Assembly (NCBI GenBank): GCA_944381625.1
Contig: CALWLW010000005.1
Span: 62,001-126,000, forward strand
Direction: 5' to 3'
Length of the DNA: 64,000 nucleotides
From: an uncultured Lachnoclostridium sp.
GTDB lineage: Bacteria > Bacillota > Clostridia > Lachnospirales > Lachnospiraceae
Positions 16,850 through 25,401 of this stretch are shown piece by piece; the first letter of the stretch is position 1, and each line of letters begins with the position of its first letter. The translations under genes and the position numbers were made by a program. The notes beneath the pieces were generated by a model, which saw only the letters and a list, made by a program, of their open reading frames with translations, was not told where the DNA came from and ran no database searches.

Positions 16850-16874
16850 TAAAAGCAAAGCGGGGGTAAAAAGC

Positions 16875-18014
16875 ATGAAAGTTGTGGCGGCAATCGATTC
16901 ACTGAAAGGCAGCTTGAGTTCCATGGAGGCCGGGTACGCGATTCGGGAGGGAATTTTAAAAGCGTCTCCGGGAGCGGAGGTTCTGGTAAAACCTTTGGCG
17001 GACGGCGGCGAAGGGACCACGGAGGCACTGGCGGAAGGCCTTGGCGGCGAGATGGTCCGGGTAAAGGTCCACGGGCCGCTGGAGGAGCCTGTGACAGCGG
17101 AGTACGGACTGCTGGAGGAAAGCGGGACAGCGGTGATGGAGATGGCCGCCGCGGCGGGAATCGTCCTGACCGGGAAGGAAAAACGTCCATTGGACGCCAC
17201 CACCTACGGGGTGGGAGAGATGATCCGGGACGCGGTGGAAAAAGGCTGTCGCCGCTTTATTGTGGGGATCGGCGGAAGCGCCACCAACGACTGCGGCATT
17301 GGTATGCTGACGGCGCTGGGATTCCAGTTCCTGGATGAACAGGGAAAACCTGTGGGCATATCCGCAGGCGCGCTGAAAGATGTGGCGCAGATTTGCACGG
17401 ACCATGCCATGCCGGAACTGGCGGAATGCAGTTTCCGTGTGGCCTGCGACGTGACCAACCCCCTGTGCGGCCCCAACGGAGCCACGTATATATACGGCCC
17501 CCAAAAGGGCGTGACGGACGACATGAAAGAGGAGCTGGATCGAGATCTGCGGCATTTTGCAGACGTGACAAAAGCCGCCCTGGAATGCGACTGCGCCGGA
17601 ATGGAGGGCGCAGGCGCGGCGGGCGGATTGGGATACGCGTTCCTGGCGTACTTGAAAGCGGATCTGAAACCGGGCATCGAACTGGTGCTGGACGCCGTGG
17701 GCATGGATCAGGCCATGAAAGGCGCGGATCTGGTGTTTACGGGAGAAGGACGCCTGGATCATCAGACGGCCATGGGAAAAGCGCCGGTGGGGATCGCGAA
17801 GCTGGCGAAAAAGCACGGCGCAAAGGTGGTGGCTCTGGCGGGCGCCATAGCCGACGGGGCGGAAGCCTGCAATGACAATGGGATCGACGCGTTCTTTCCC
17901 ATCCTCCGCCAGGTGGTGACGCTGGACGAGGCCATGGAGCCGGAGATGGCCCGCCGGAATATGGCAAAGACGGCGGAGCAGGTGATGCGGCTGGTGACGG
18001 CAGTGAGAGAATGA
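16875..18014 (+). CDS. glxK: Glycerate 2-kinase (GarK/GlxK type)
   Basis: A 379-residue ATP-dependent kinase of the glycerate kinase type I family: IDSLKGSLSSMEAGYAI, VKPLADGGEGTTEAL, GIGGSATNDCGIGMLTALGF, ACDVTNPLCGPNGAT, FTGEGRLDHQTAMGKAP and ALAGAI. It phosphorylates D-glycerate to 2-phosphoglycerate, feeding lower glycolysis. It is last in the operon, 25 bp behind the hydroxyacid dehydrogenase and followed by a hairpin terminator. This gives the best clue to the pathway's end product. Confidence 0.92.
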   Translation: MKVVAAIDSLKGSLSSMEAGYAIREGILKASPGAEVLVKPLADGGEGTTEALAEGLGGEMVRVKVHGPLEEPVTAEYGLLEESGTAVMEMAAAAGIVLTGKEKRPLDATTYGVGEMIRDAVEKGCRRFIVGIGGSATNDCGIGMLTALGFQFLDEQGKPVGISAGALKDVAQICTDHAMPELAECSFRVACDVTNPLCGPNGATYIYGPQKGVTDDMKEELDRDLRHFADVTKAALECDCAGMEGAGAAGGLGYAFLAYLKADLKPGIELVLDAVGMDQAMKGADLVFTGEGRLDHQTAMGKAPVGIAKLAKKHGAKVVALAGAIADGAEACNDNGIDAFFPILRQVVTLDEAMEPEMARRNMAKTAEQVMRLVTAVRE

Positions 18015-18020
18015 ATAAAA

Positions 18021-18046
18021 AAGGTTCCCGCTTTCGCGGGAACCTT
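18021..18046. terminator. Terminator at the end of the acid-sugar operon
   Basis: AAGGTTCCCGC (18021-18031) and GCGGGAACCTT (18036-18046) pair perfectly across a 4-nt loop. The A run before it gives a T run only on the minus strand; the plus side is AAATTTC. A second small hairpin (GGGGCT/AGCCCC near 18065-18085) follows. The rest of the 270-bp gap to 18284 is AT-rich with nothing else recognised. Confidence 0.75.
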
Positions 18047-18284
18047 AAATTTCGAGGGAGTGGGGGCTTATGGGAGAGCCCCTAAGTGTTATGAATGAAA
18101 TACGGATATGTCTTCCTTACAGTCTCTATATTAGCAAGTAAATATGTCTAAAATATGTCATTCATCTAAAAGAATTCTAAAATAAATAAAGAAACCCTGA
18201 AAGAAAACAAAAGAGAATATCAAAGAGCCTAAAGTACATCCGTAAGTCATATATTAAAAGAGAAGGAGCGGGAGGTCGTCTGGG

Positions 18285-19043
18285 ATGACGCGGGGGAAAT
18301 GGTACGGTTTATGCGCGGGAACAGGTGTATTTTTGGCGTTTGCGGCATGCATGACAGCAAGGACAGGGCTGTCCGGCGAATTTATAAAAGAAGATAGAGA
18401 GAAAGAAGAAATGGAGATAGCTGAAACCGGAAAATATCCGCCCGCGCCGGAAGCGTTTCTTTCGGCTCCGGAACTGCAGGAGCATGAAAAAAAGAAAATT
18501 GCGCTGACCTTTGACGACGGACCGCACCCGGTCTATACGGAGCAGGTGCTGGAGGTGCTGGAAACAGAGGGCGCGTCCGCCACATTTTTCATCCTGGGAC
18601 AGAATGTGGAGGGACACGAAGATCTGGTGAAAGAAATCGACGCCAGAGGGCATCTGATCGGGAACCATACCTTTCACCATGTGCAGATCACCAGCCTGCC
18701 GCCGGATCAGGCATATGATGAGATCCAGCAGACCAGCGACCTGATCCGGGAGCTGACCGGGAAGGGGACGGAATATGTGCGTCCGCCGTTTGGAACATGG
18801 AACGAGGGACTGGAAGACCGGCTGGATCTGATCCCGGTGATGTGGACCATCGATACCCTGGACTGGACGACCGAAAATGTGGATGAAATTGTCAGGCGGG
18901 TGACGGAACATGCGGAGGAGAACGATATTATCCTGATGCATGACGGGTACGAGAGTACGGTGGCCGCGCTGGAACGCTTCATCCCGCTTCTGGAAGCGGA
19001 CGGATTTGAGTTTGTGACGGTGGACCAGGTGATCATGGACTGA
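18285..19043 (+). CDS. Polysaccharide deacetylase (NodB domain), membrane-anchored or secreted
   Basis: A 252-residue protein. A hydrophobic N-terminal segment (about 7-25, LCAGTGVFLAFAACM) is followed by a charged linker and the NodB domain from about residue 68. Motifs: TFDDGPHPVYT (metal Asp), HTFHHVQI (metal His pair), RPPFGTWN (catalytic Arg), WTIDTLDW and LMHDGYES. These are complete for an active Zn-dependent peptidoglycan or chitin-oligomer deacetylase. Cys in FAACM could be a lipobox. Likely modifies cell-wall glycan and lysozyme resistance. Confidence 0.85.
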   Translation: MTRGKWYGLCAGTGVFLAFAACMTARTGLSGEFIKEDREKEEMEIAETGKYPPAPEAFLSAPELQEHEKKKIALTFDDGPHPVYTEQVLEVLETEGASATFFILGQNVEGHEDLVKEIDARGHLIGNHTFHHVQITSLPPDQAYDEIQQTSDLIRELTGKGTEYVRPPFGTWNEGLEDRLDLIPVMWTIDTLDWTTENVDEIVRRVTEHAEENDIILMHDGYESTVAALERFIPLLEADGFEFVTVDQVIMD

Positions 19044-19049
19044 AAATGG

Positions 19050-19077
19050 TGGAAATGTCTCGGGGGTGTGATATAAT
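19050..19077 (+). promoter_or_regulatory. Promoter upstream of rarA
   Basis: TGGAAA (19050-19055), 16-bp spacer, then TATAAT (19072-19077) with a TGTGA extended -10. It places the family A repeat (19091-19219) inside the 5' untranslated region of rarA. Confidence 0.6.
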
Positions 19078-19090
19078 GTTCGCGTAAGCA

Positions 19091-19219
19091 ATGAGCAGTG
19101 CGGAAGCGGGCGAAAGCGCAGATGCCATGCTTGCATGAGCAGCAGCGGTTTTGACCGATTCCATAGGGCGAAAGCCCGTGAGCGAGACGAAGCGAAGAGG
19201 AGTCGAGCTGCACTGCGGA
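19091..19219 (+). repeat. Family A palindromic intergenic repeat in the rarA leader
   Basis: A 129-bp element opposite in orientation to 6935-7053 and matching it through most of its length. It has ends GCAGTGC and GCACTGC, an inner CATGC-TT-GCATG hairpin, GGTTTTGACCGATTCCA, a GGGC-GAAA-GCCC hairpin and GTGAGCGAGACGAAG. It ends 22 bp before the rarA start, so it would be transcribed as a folded leader. Confidence 0.8.
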
Positions 19220-19241
19220 AAACAAAGCAAGAGGCACAGAC

Positions 19242-20567
19242 ATGGATTTATTTGATTATATGAGAGACAATACGATGAAATCAGAGTCGCCGCTGGCGTC
19301 CAGGATGCGTCCGGCGAAGCTGGAGGAGATCGTAGGACAGCAGCATATTCTGGGGAAAGACAAGCTGCTCTACCGGGCGATCCGGGCGGACAAGCTGCGC
19401 TCAGTGATCTTCTACGGGCCGCCGGGTACCGGCAAGACGACCATTGCGAAGGTCATAGCGAACACCACCAGCGCGGAATTTACCCAGATCAACGCCACTG
19501 CGGCGGGGAAGAAGGATATGGAAGAGGTGGTGCGCCAGGCGAAGGACATGCTGGGCATGTACGGACGGCGGACCATCCTGTTTGTGGATGAGATCCACCG
19601 GTTTAACAAAGGACAGCAGGATTATCTGCTTCCGTTTGTGGAGGACGGGACACTGATTTTGATTGGAGCCACCACGGAGAACCCGTATTTTGAGGTGAAC
19701 GGGGCGCTCATATCCCGTTCCATCATCTTTGAACTGAAAGCCCTGGAGAAAGAGGATATCAAGACCCTGCTCAGAAGAGCCCTGACTGATGTGGAGAAGG
19801 GAATGGGAGCTTATGACGCGGAAGCGGACGAAGAGGCGCTGGAATTTCTGGCGGACATGGCGGGCGGAGACGCGAGAAACGCTTTAAACGCCCTGGAACT
19901 GGGAGTGCTGACCACAGACCGGGGAGAAGACGGCCGGATTCATATTACGCTGGATGTGGCCGGTGAATGCATTCAGAAAAAGACGGTTCGCTACGACAAG
20001 GGCGGGGACAATCATTATGACACCATATCGGCCTTTATCAAGAGCATGCGCGGTTCTGACCCGGACGCGGCGGTATTTTACCTGGCGAAGATGCTTTACG
20101 CGGGGGAAGATATCAAATTTATCGCCCGAAGAATCATGATCTGCGCGTCGGAGGATGTGGGAAACGCGGACCCGCAGGCTTTGTGCGTGGCGGTGGCGGC
20201 GGCCCAGGCCGTGGAGCGGGTGGGCATGCCGGAGGCTCAGATCATATTGTCCCAGGCGGTATGCTATGTGGCGTCCGCGCCCAAGAGCAACGCGGCGTGC
20301 AGCGCGGTCTTCGAGGCTTCGGAAACTGTGAAACGCACAACCACGACGGTGCCGGTCCATCTGCAGGACAGGCACTATGGAGGCGCCGAGAAGCTGGGCC
20401 GGGGAATCGGCTACAAATACGCCCACGATTACCCGGAACATTTTGTGGAACAGCAATACCTGCCGGATGAGATCAGGGGAAGCCGCTTCTACCGTCCCAC
20501 AGATATGGGAGAGGAGAAGCGGATCTCTGAGTGGCTGTCTCATCTGAAGAACCGGGGGCAGGAGTGA
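19242..20567 (+). CDS. rarA: Replication-associated recombination protein A (RarA/MgsA AAA+ ATPase)
   Basis: A 441-residue clamp-loader-related AAA+ ATPase acting at stalled replication forks. Visible: SPLASRMRPAKLEEIVGQQHI, Walker A GPPGTGKTT (about 60-68), Walker B ILFVDEIHRFNKGQQD, sensor 1 GATTENPYFEVN, and the C-terminal tetramerisation region (AIILSQAVCYVA-like and YKYAHDYPEHFVEQQYLP). Full family length. AAGAGG precedes ATG 19242. Converges with the amidase gene, leaving 1 bp between stops. Confidence 0.95.
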   Translation: MDLFDYMRDNTMKSESPLASRMRPAKLEEIVGQQHILGKDKLLYRAIRADKLRSVIFYGPPGTGKTTIAKVIANTTSAEFTQINATAAGKKDMEEVVRQAKDMLGMYGRRTILFVDEIHRFNKGQQDYLLPFVEDGTLILIGATTENPYFEVNGALISRSIIFELKALEKEDIKTLLRRALTDVEKGMGAYDAEADEEALEFLADMAGGDARNALNALELGVLTTDRGEDGRIHITLDVAGECIQKKTVRYDKGGDNHYDTISAFIKSMRGSDPDAAVFYLAKMLYAGEDIKFIARRIMICASEDVGNADPQALCVAVAAAQAVERVGMPEAQIILSQAVCYVASAPKSNAACSAVFEASETVKRTTTTVPVHLQDRHYGGAEKLGRGIGYKYAHDYPEHFVEQQYLPDEIRGSRFYRPTDMGEEKRISEWLSHLKNRGQE

Positions 20568-20568
20568 G

Positions 20569-21300
20569 TTACACGGTTACGATCCATGTGTTGTATCCCA
20601 TGCGTTTCAGTTCCTGTTCCAGAGCCACGGCATTCTGCAGGTTGTAGAACGCCCCCACCTGTACGCGGTAGAGAGGGCGCGGCGCGCCGGGATCCTGGGA
20701 AGAGTTTTCGCTGTCCTCCGAAGCGTCCCCTTCACCGGAAGAGCCGCCGGCGGTATCTCCGGCCGCGGCATCCAGCGTTTCCATGATCCCGTCGGCGATG
20801 GCCTGCGCCGTCTCCTGGAAACGGGTATCGAAGAGCTGGTTGTCAACGTCGCTGTTCAGAAAGCCCACTTCCACCAGAAGGGCGGGCATGCGGGTGCGTC
20901 TCAGCACGGCCAGGTTGGGGCGGGTCTCCACATTGATGTTCCGGTAGCCCACCTCCTCCAGCTGACGGTTGATATTTTCCGCCATGGGGAGCTTGATCCC
21001 GGTGCGGTCGAAGATCAGGGTCTGTACGCCGTTGTACTGCCCCGGATAGGGGGAATCGTTCCGGTGGATGGAGACAAACAGATCCGCGTCCGCATCGTTG
21101 GCCAGCTGTGCCTTCTGCTGCACGGTCTGATTGTTGTTTCCAGTCCTGGTATACACCACGTCAAAGCCGTTTCTGGCCAGGATATCTCCCACGGCCAGAG
21201 CCATATCCAGATTATCGTCGCTCTCCCTGCGGCCGTTGTATACGGCGCCGGGATCGGAGATTCCGTTGTGCCCGGCGTCTATTACGATTCTTTGTGCCAT
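20569..21300 (-). CDS. N-acetylmuramoyl-L-alanine amidase with C-terminal SPOR domain
   Basis: A 243-residue Amidase_3 enzyme cleaving the amide bond between muramic acid and the stem peptide. Zinc ligands are visible: His11 (DAGHNG), Glu26 (RRESDDN) and His79 (SIHRND), with catalytic Glu in LLVEVGFLNS. An acidic Ser/Gly/Glu linker (about 180-205) leads to a SPOR-like domain ending YRVQVGAFYNLQNAVALEQELKRMGY, which binds denuded glycan. The start at 21300 leaves no signal peptide; extending to 21375 adds no convincing one. Export route is therefore unclear. Confidence 0.87.
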   Translation of the reverse strand: MAQRIVIDAGHNGISDPGAVYNGRRESDDNLDMALAVGDILARNGFDVVYTRTGNNNQTVQQKAQLANDADADLFVSIHRNDSPYPGQYNGVQTLIFDRTGIKLPMAENINRQLEEVGYRNINVETRPNLAVLRRTRMPALLVEVGFLNSDVDNQLFDTRFQETAQAIADGIMETLDAAAGDTAGGSSGEGDASEDSENSSQDPGAPRPLYRVQVGAFYNLQNAVALEQELKRMGYNTWIVTV

Positions 21301-21422
21301 AATAAATCCCCACACGTTTTTTAAATATGATATGCAGGACGTCTCCCCAGTGTGAAGTGGAACTGGATTTTTCACGTGAGATAGAGTATGATGGAAAAGG
21401 TTTACGAGAGGAGAACAGTTGT

Positions 21423-22388
21423 ATGCAAGATAGGAAAGACGGAAAGAAAAAAGGCGTCCTGCTCACTCTTCTGGGAGGGACGCTGTGGGGAGTGTGCGGA
21501 AGCTGCGGACAATTTCTGATGCAGTATAAAGGAGTGACCTCCGACTGGCTGGTTCCCTGGCGGCTGACACTGGCGGGAGCAGTGATCCTTTTATTTCTGT
21601 TTGCCACGGAAAAGGGAAGGACGCTGGACGTGTGGAAAGAAAGCAGGGGGAGAAGGGATATCCTGATCTTTTCTGTATTTGGAATGATGCTGTGCCAGTA
21701 TTCTTATTTTACCACGATCCAGTATTCCAACGCGGGTACGGCGACGGTGCTCCAGTACACGGGGCCGGCCATGATCCTGCTTTTCCTGTGCATAAAGAAC
21801 CGCAGGAGGCCCAGACCCTATGAGATGGCGGCGCTGCTCTGTTCCATGGCGGGAACCTTTGTGCTGGCGACTCATGGGAATCCCACGGAGCTGGCGATCC
21901 CGGCAGGGGCTCTGTTCTGGGGGCTGGCGGCGGCAGTGACCGTCGTGATCTATAATCTGCAGCCCGCCTGGCTGATGCAGAGGTATTCCACCCTGCTCAC
22001 GCTGGGATGGGGAATGCTGATCGGAGGGCTTGTGCTGATGGCGGTGCGCCGTCCGTGGAGGATACATCCGTTGATGGACGCGGAGACACTGCTCGCCATG
22101 GGCTTTATCGTACTGTTCGGGACGGTCTGCGGCTTTTATTTTTACCTGTCGGGGGTAAAGCTGGTGGGAGCGGGAAACGCGAGCATGCTGTCCTGTGTGG
22201 AGCCGGTGGCCGCTACGATCATGTCGGTGGCATGGCTGAAGGTGGTGTTTCAGCCGGTGGATCTGCTGGGATTTGCCCTGGTGTTGTCCGCGGTATTGAT
22301 TATATCCATAAACCAGGCGAGAGAAGAACAGGCGGCACAGCCGCAGAAAGGACAGACGGCGCAGCCGCAGGATAAACAGACGGCATAG
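21423..22388 (+). CDS. EamA/DMT-superfamily transporter
   Basis: A 321-residue membrane protein with two EamA repeats and about ten hydrophobic segments (GVLLTLLGGTLWGVCGSCGQFL first, LLGFALVLSAVLIISIN last). ATG 21423 has GAGGAG upstream. The C-terminus is a hydrophilic tail with two repeats of a TAQPQ-K-Q pattern. Family members export metabolites or amino acids; the substrate cannot be told. Divergent from the amidase gene and 25 bp upstream of the sigma-like gene, probably one transcript with it. Confidence 0.85.
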   Translation: MQDRKDGKKKGVLLTLLGGTLWGVCGSCGQFLMQYKGVTSDWLVPWRLTLAGAVILLFLFATEKGRTLDVWKESRGRRDILIFSVFGMMLCQYSYFTTIQYSNAGTATVLQYTGPAMILLFLCIKNRRRPRPYEMAALLCSMAGTFVLATHGNPTELAIPAGALFWGLAAAVTVVIYNLQPAWLMQRYSTLLTLGWGMLIGGLVLMAVRRPWRIHPLMDAETLLAMGFIVLFGTVCGFYFYLSGVKLVGAGNASMLSCVEPVAATIMSVAWLKVVFQPVDLLGFALVLSAVLIISINQAREEQAAQPQKGQTAQPQDKQTA

Positions 22389-22413
22389 ACGCGGAAAGAA
22401 AGGAGGAAACAGC

Positions 22414-23166
22414 ATGGATGAGCAGACAAGATTCCGGGCCGCCCTTGCCGGGCTTCAGGCACTGGCGGAAAAGCAGGGAGGCAGCCTGTCTCTGGAGGAT
22501 GTTCAGGACTGTCTTTCAGACATGGAACTGGATGGGGAACAGCTGCAGATGGTGCATGCATATCTGGCGGGCAAAGGCATCCGAGTGGAGGGGGCCGTAC
22601 TCCCGGAAAGAGAGATCCCCCCTTATACGGAAGAGGAGCAGGAGTTCCTAAAGCAGTATCAGAAAGAACTGAAATATCTGCGAAAGCAGCCGGAAGATCT
22701 TCTGCCGGACCTGTACGAGCGGGCGGCGGACGGGGATGCGGAAGCCAAAAAGCTTCTGACAGAGCATTACATGGAAAACGTACTGAGACTGGCGGAGGAA
22801 TACGCCCATGGGAGCCTGCTTTTGCAGGATCTGGTACAGGAGGGAAGTCTGGGGCTGATGACGGGGGTGGATACTCTGGGGCTTCTGGACGGGACGCTTT
22901 CTGTGGAGGAGTATCTGGAGGCGGAGATTCGCAGGGCCCTGCAGGAAGCCCTCCGGAATCAGGAGGAGGCCAGGGACACGGGAGCACAGATCACGGAGAA
23001 ACTGAACCGCCTGGCGGACTCTGTCACAGAACTGACGGAGGATCTGGGCAGGGAAGTGACGCCGGACGAGCTTTCGCTGTATCTGGATATGCCGCTGGAA
23101 GAGATCGAGGATCTTCTGCGGATCGCGGGAGAGACTATAGAGACCGCGGAACAGAAAGAAAATTAG
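22414..23166 (+). CDS. Sigma-70-like protein lacking region 4
   Basis: A 250-residue acidic protein. Residues 20-60 resemble sigma region 1.1. Residues about 110-160 resemble region 2 (LLTEHYMENVLRLAEEYAH, then LLLQDLVQEGSLGLMTGVD), the core-RNAP-binding part. Residues about 205-240 resemble region 3 (LGREVTPDELSLYLDMPLEEIEDLL). The aromatic promoter-melting residues normally following region 2.2 are missing, and no region 4 helix-turn-helix for the -35 box exists. It may bind core polymerase without directing normal initiation, or be a degenerate sigma. Strong GGAGG upstream. Confidence 0.65.
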   Translation: MDEQTRFRAALAGLQALAEKQGGSLSLEDVQDCLSDMELDGEQLQMVHAYLAGKGIRVEGAVLPEREIPPYTEEEQEFLKQYQKELKYLRKQPEDLLPDLYERAADGDAEAKKLLTEHYMENVLRLAEEYAHGSLLLQDLVQEGSLGLMTGVDTLGLLDGTLSVEEYLEAEIRRALQEALRNQEEARDTGAQITEKLNRLADSVTELTEDLGREVTPDELSLYLDMPLEEIEDLLRIAGETIETAEQKEN

Positions 23167-23270
23167 GGAATTCGCTGAGGATTGCGGCGCGGCGGCCTTC
23201 TAAATATTGGTAAAAGTGTGAAAATAAGAGTCGCTGTGCTGCAATAATTATAAAAAATTCATAAAAGATG

Positions 23271-23299
23271 TTGACTTGTGTCAAACAGTGAGGTATTAT
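23271..23299 (+). promoter_or_regulatory. Promoter of the GntR-nucleoside operon
   Basis: TTGACT (23271-23276), 17-bp spacer, TATTAT (23294-23299). The GntR gene starts 77 bp after the -10 box. Confidence 0.7.
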
Positions 23300-23358
23300 G
23301 GTGGTACAAAATCAACTGGTCATGACAACATGACATCCTAACCACTGGTAATACCACC
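23300..23358. promoter_or_regulatory. Candidate GntR operator dyads
   Basis: GGTGGTA (23300-23306) and TACCACC (23352-23358) are inverted copies flanking a perfect inner dyad GTCATG-ACAA-CATGAC (23319-23334). Both lie directly downstream of the -10 box, where bound protein would block transcription. HutC/UTRA GntR regulators usually control themselves, so the following gene is the likely binder. Confidence 0.5.
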
Positions 23359-23375
23359 GCACAGAGGGAGGAACC

Positions 23376-24116
23376 ATGCTCGAGGGAAAATTACCAAAAT
23401 ATTATCTTTTGAAAAGAGATATTGTCAACAAAATTGAGTTAGGAGAATATCAGGAAGGAACGCTGATTGAAAGTGAGCGGGAGCTGATGGAAAAATACCA
23501 GTTCAGCCGTATCACAGTCAGAAAAGCCATTGACGAGTTGGTGAATGAAGGTTATCTGTACCGGATTCAGGGGAAGGGCACCTATGTGAAGGGTGAAGCG
23601 GAAGGCCAGAATCTTTTTTGCCTCAACAGTTGTACAGAGGATGTGAAGCGTCTTGGCCGGACGCCTTCCAAGAAGACGATGAAGGCCGACCGTTTTCCCG
23701 CAGATGCAAAGCGCGCAAAGCATCTGAATATTCCCATAGGGGACATGGTGCACATGTTCGGACGTGTGACCTATGCGGACCAGGAACCGCTGAACTACAC
23801 GGTAACCTATCTGCCGGAAAAGATTTTTCCGGGACTGGAACAGTATGATCTGGAGAAAAGGTCGTTATACGACATTATCGAAAAGGATTATCATGTTCAC
23901 ATTACTAAGGCCAGAAGAACCATAGAAGCGGTTCTTCCGGACCCGGTTATTGCTGGTTACCTGCAGATCAATGCGAATATGCCGGTGATTCTGTTCAACT
24001 GTATCACCTATGGGACTGTCTATGGAAAGGAGATGCCGATCGAGACGTTCCGGTGCTACTATCGGACGGATCATTACAAATTCTATATTGATCAGGTGAA
24101 CCAGCCTCACACCTAA
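23376..24116 (+). CDS. GntR-family (HutC/UTRA) transcriptional regulator
   Basis: A 246-residue protein. The N-terminal winged helix (about 5-72) shows YYLLKRDIVNKIELGEYQEG, LIESERELMEKYQFSRITVRKAIDELVNEGYLYRIQGKGTYV. The UTRA ligand domain (about 95-240) includes VHMFGRVTYADQEPLNYTVTYLPEKIFPGL and LFNCITYGTVYGKEMPIETFRCYYRTDHYKFYI. UTRA domains bind small metabolites such as sugars, nucleosides or amines. First gene of the operon that carries the nucleoside-type importer; 19 bp separates it from the binding-protein gene. Confidence 0.9.
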   Translation: MLEGKLPKYYLLKRDIVNKIELGEYQEGTLIESERELMEKYQFSRITVRKAIDELVNEGYLYRIQGKGTYVKGEAEGQNLFCLNSCTEDVKRLGRTPSKKTMKADRFPADAKRAKHLNIPIGDMVHMFGRVTYADQEPLNYTVTYLPEKIFPGLEQYDLEKRSLYDIIEKDYHVHITKARRTIEAVLPDPVIAGYLQINANMPVILFNCITYGTVYGKEMPIETFRCYYRTDHYKFYIDQVNQPHT

Positions 24117-24135
24117 AAGGAGGATGGGTATCATT

Positions 24136-25353
24136 ATGAAAAGAAAGTTAATGGCACTGGTGCTGGCCTGCGCTATGATCGCCGCAACTGTGGCGGGCTG
24201 TGGAAGCGGGGGAAACGAGACAACTGCACAGCCTTCGGGGGAAGAAGGAACGCAGGCGGATGCCGGAGAGGGCAGTACCGCCGGAAATGATTTTAAAGTG
24301 GCGTTTGTATGCAGTGAAGCCGGACAGAATGACAGCGGCTATAATAAGTCCGCGTGTGATACGATTGCAGAAGTGGCTTCTGAACTGGGCGTAGAGTATA
24401 ACATCATCGAGCCGACAAATGGAGTCGCGCAGGCTCTTGAGACGTTGGCGGCAGACGGATATAACCTGATCTTCAGCCTGGAATATGATTTTGAAGCACT
24501 GATTAACGGCGTTGGCGGAGGCCTGCCTCTTGCAGAACAGTATCCGGACACCTGGTTTGTTGTATTCAACGATAACCCGAACGTGAACGAGGACGGATCC
24601 GTAAAATATGACAATGTGATCTCTGTTCTTTTCGATGTTCATGAGGCTTCCTATCTGGCCGGATATGCGTATGTGCTGGTGAACGAAAATCAGGAACAGT
24701 TATTCGGTGACGGCTATAACCTTGCGCCGCTGGATACCGCCAGAGCGGCAGGATTTGTAGGAGGAACAAATTCCAACGGAATCCTGGTATATTCCTACGG
24801 TTTCATTGAAGGTATTGAAAAAGCCGCTTCCGAGCTGGGCGTAACCTATGACTATTATGCAAAATACGATGCAGGATTCACGGATTCGGCAACGGGCAGC
24901 ACAGTGGCAGGAACTTATTATGACAATGGCGCAAATATCGTTTTTGCCGACTGCGGTACTGTGGGAGACGGAATCACATCCAGGGCCAATGAGGAAGGCC
25001 GCCTGGCGATTCAGGTGGATGCGGATCTTGACAGCACGCAGCCTGGTTATATCCTGACAAGCGTACTGAAGATTACCGGTGTTCCGGTAGAGACGATCAC
25101 CAGAGCTTATGCAGATGGCACAATCGGCGAGATGGATAATCTTCAGAGCTACGATCTGGAATCCGGAGCCACCGGAATCACGGATATGAGCGTGATTGGC
25201 GGGCATGTGCAGGATGCGGATCTCTGGAATGAGATTCTTCAGAAGGTAAACGATGTGGCTGATCAGATTAAGAGCGGAGAAATTGTCGTAACCAACGCAC
25301 AGGATGGAGAGAGTCTGGATACCTCTGCCATTACACATGTAAACATCAAATAA
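24136..25353 (+). CDS. BMP-family (PnrA/NupN-like) substrate-binding lipoprotein
   Basis: A 405-residue lipoprotein. ATG 24136 is chosen because AAAGGAGG directly abuts ATG 24124. Signal peptide with lipobox ending VAGC (Cys near 23), a low-complexity linker, then the BMP fold from about 50: FKVAFVCSEAGQNDSGYNKSACDTI, DGYNLIFSLEYDFEALI, FVGGTNSNGILVYSYGFIEGIEKAA, and GITSRANEEGRLAIQVDADLD. BMP proteins bind nucleosides or related molecules. Pairs with the ATPase and two permeases downstream (26009-29520) as a NupNOPQ-type importer. Confidence 0.88.
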   Translation: MKRKLMALVLACAMIAATVAGCGSGGNETTAQPSGEEGTQADAGEGSTAGNDFKVAFVCSEAGQNDSGYNKSACDTIAEVASELGVEYNIIEPTNGVAQALETLAADGYNLIFSLEYDFEALINGVGGGLPLAEQYPDTWFVVFNDNPNVNEDGSVKYDNVISVLFDVHEASYLAGYAYVLVNENQEQLFGDGYNLAPLDTARAAGFVGGTNSNGILVYSYGFIEGIEKAASELGVTYDYYAKYDAGFTDSATGSTVAGTYYDNGANIVFADCGTVGDGITSRANEEGRLAIQVDADLDSTQPGYILTSVLKITGVPVETITRAYADGTIGEMDNLQSYDLESGATGITDMSVIGGHVQDADLWNEILQKVNDVADQIKSGEIVVTNAQDGESLDTSAITHVNIK

Positions 25354-25401
25354 TCATGCCTCTGGAAAAGTGCAGAGAGACGATGGAGGAGCAGGACGGA
25401 C

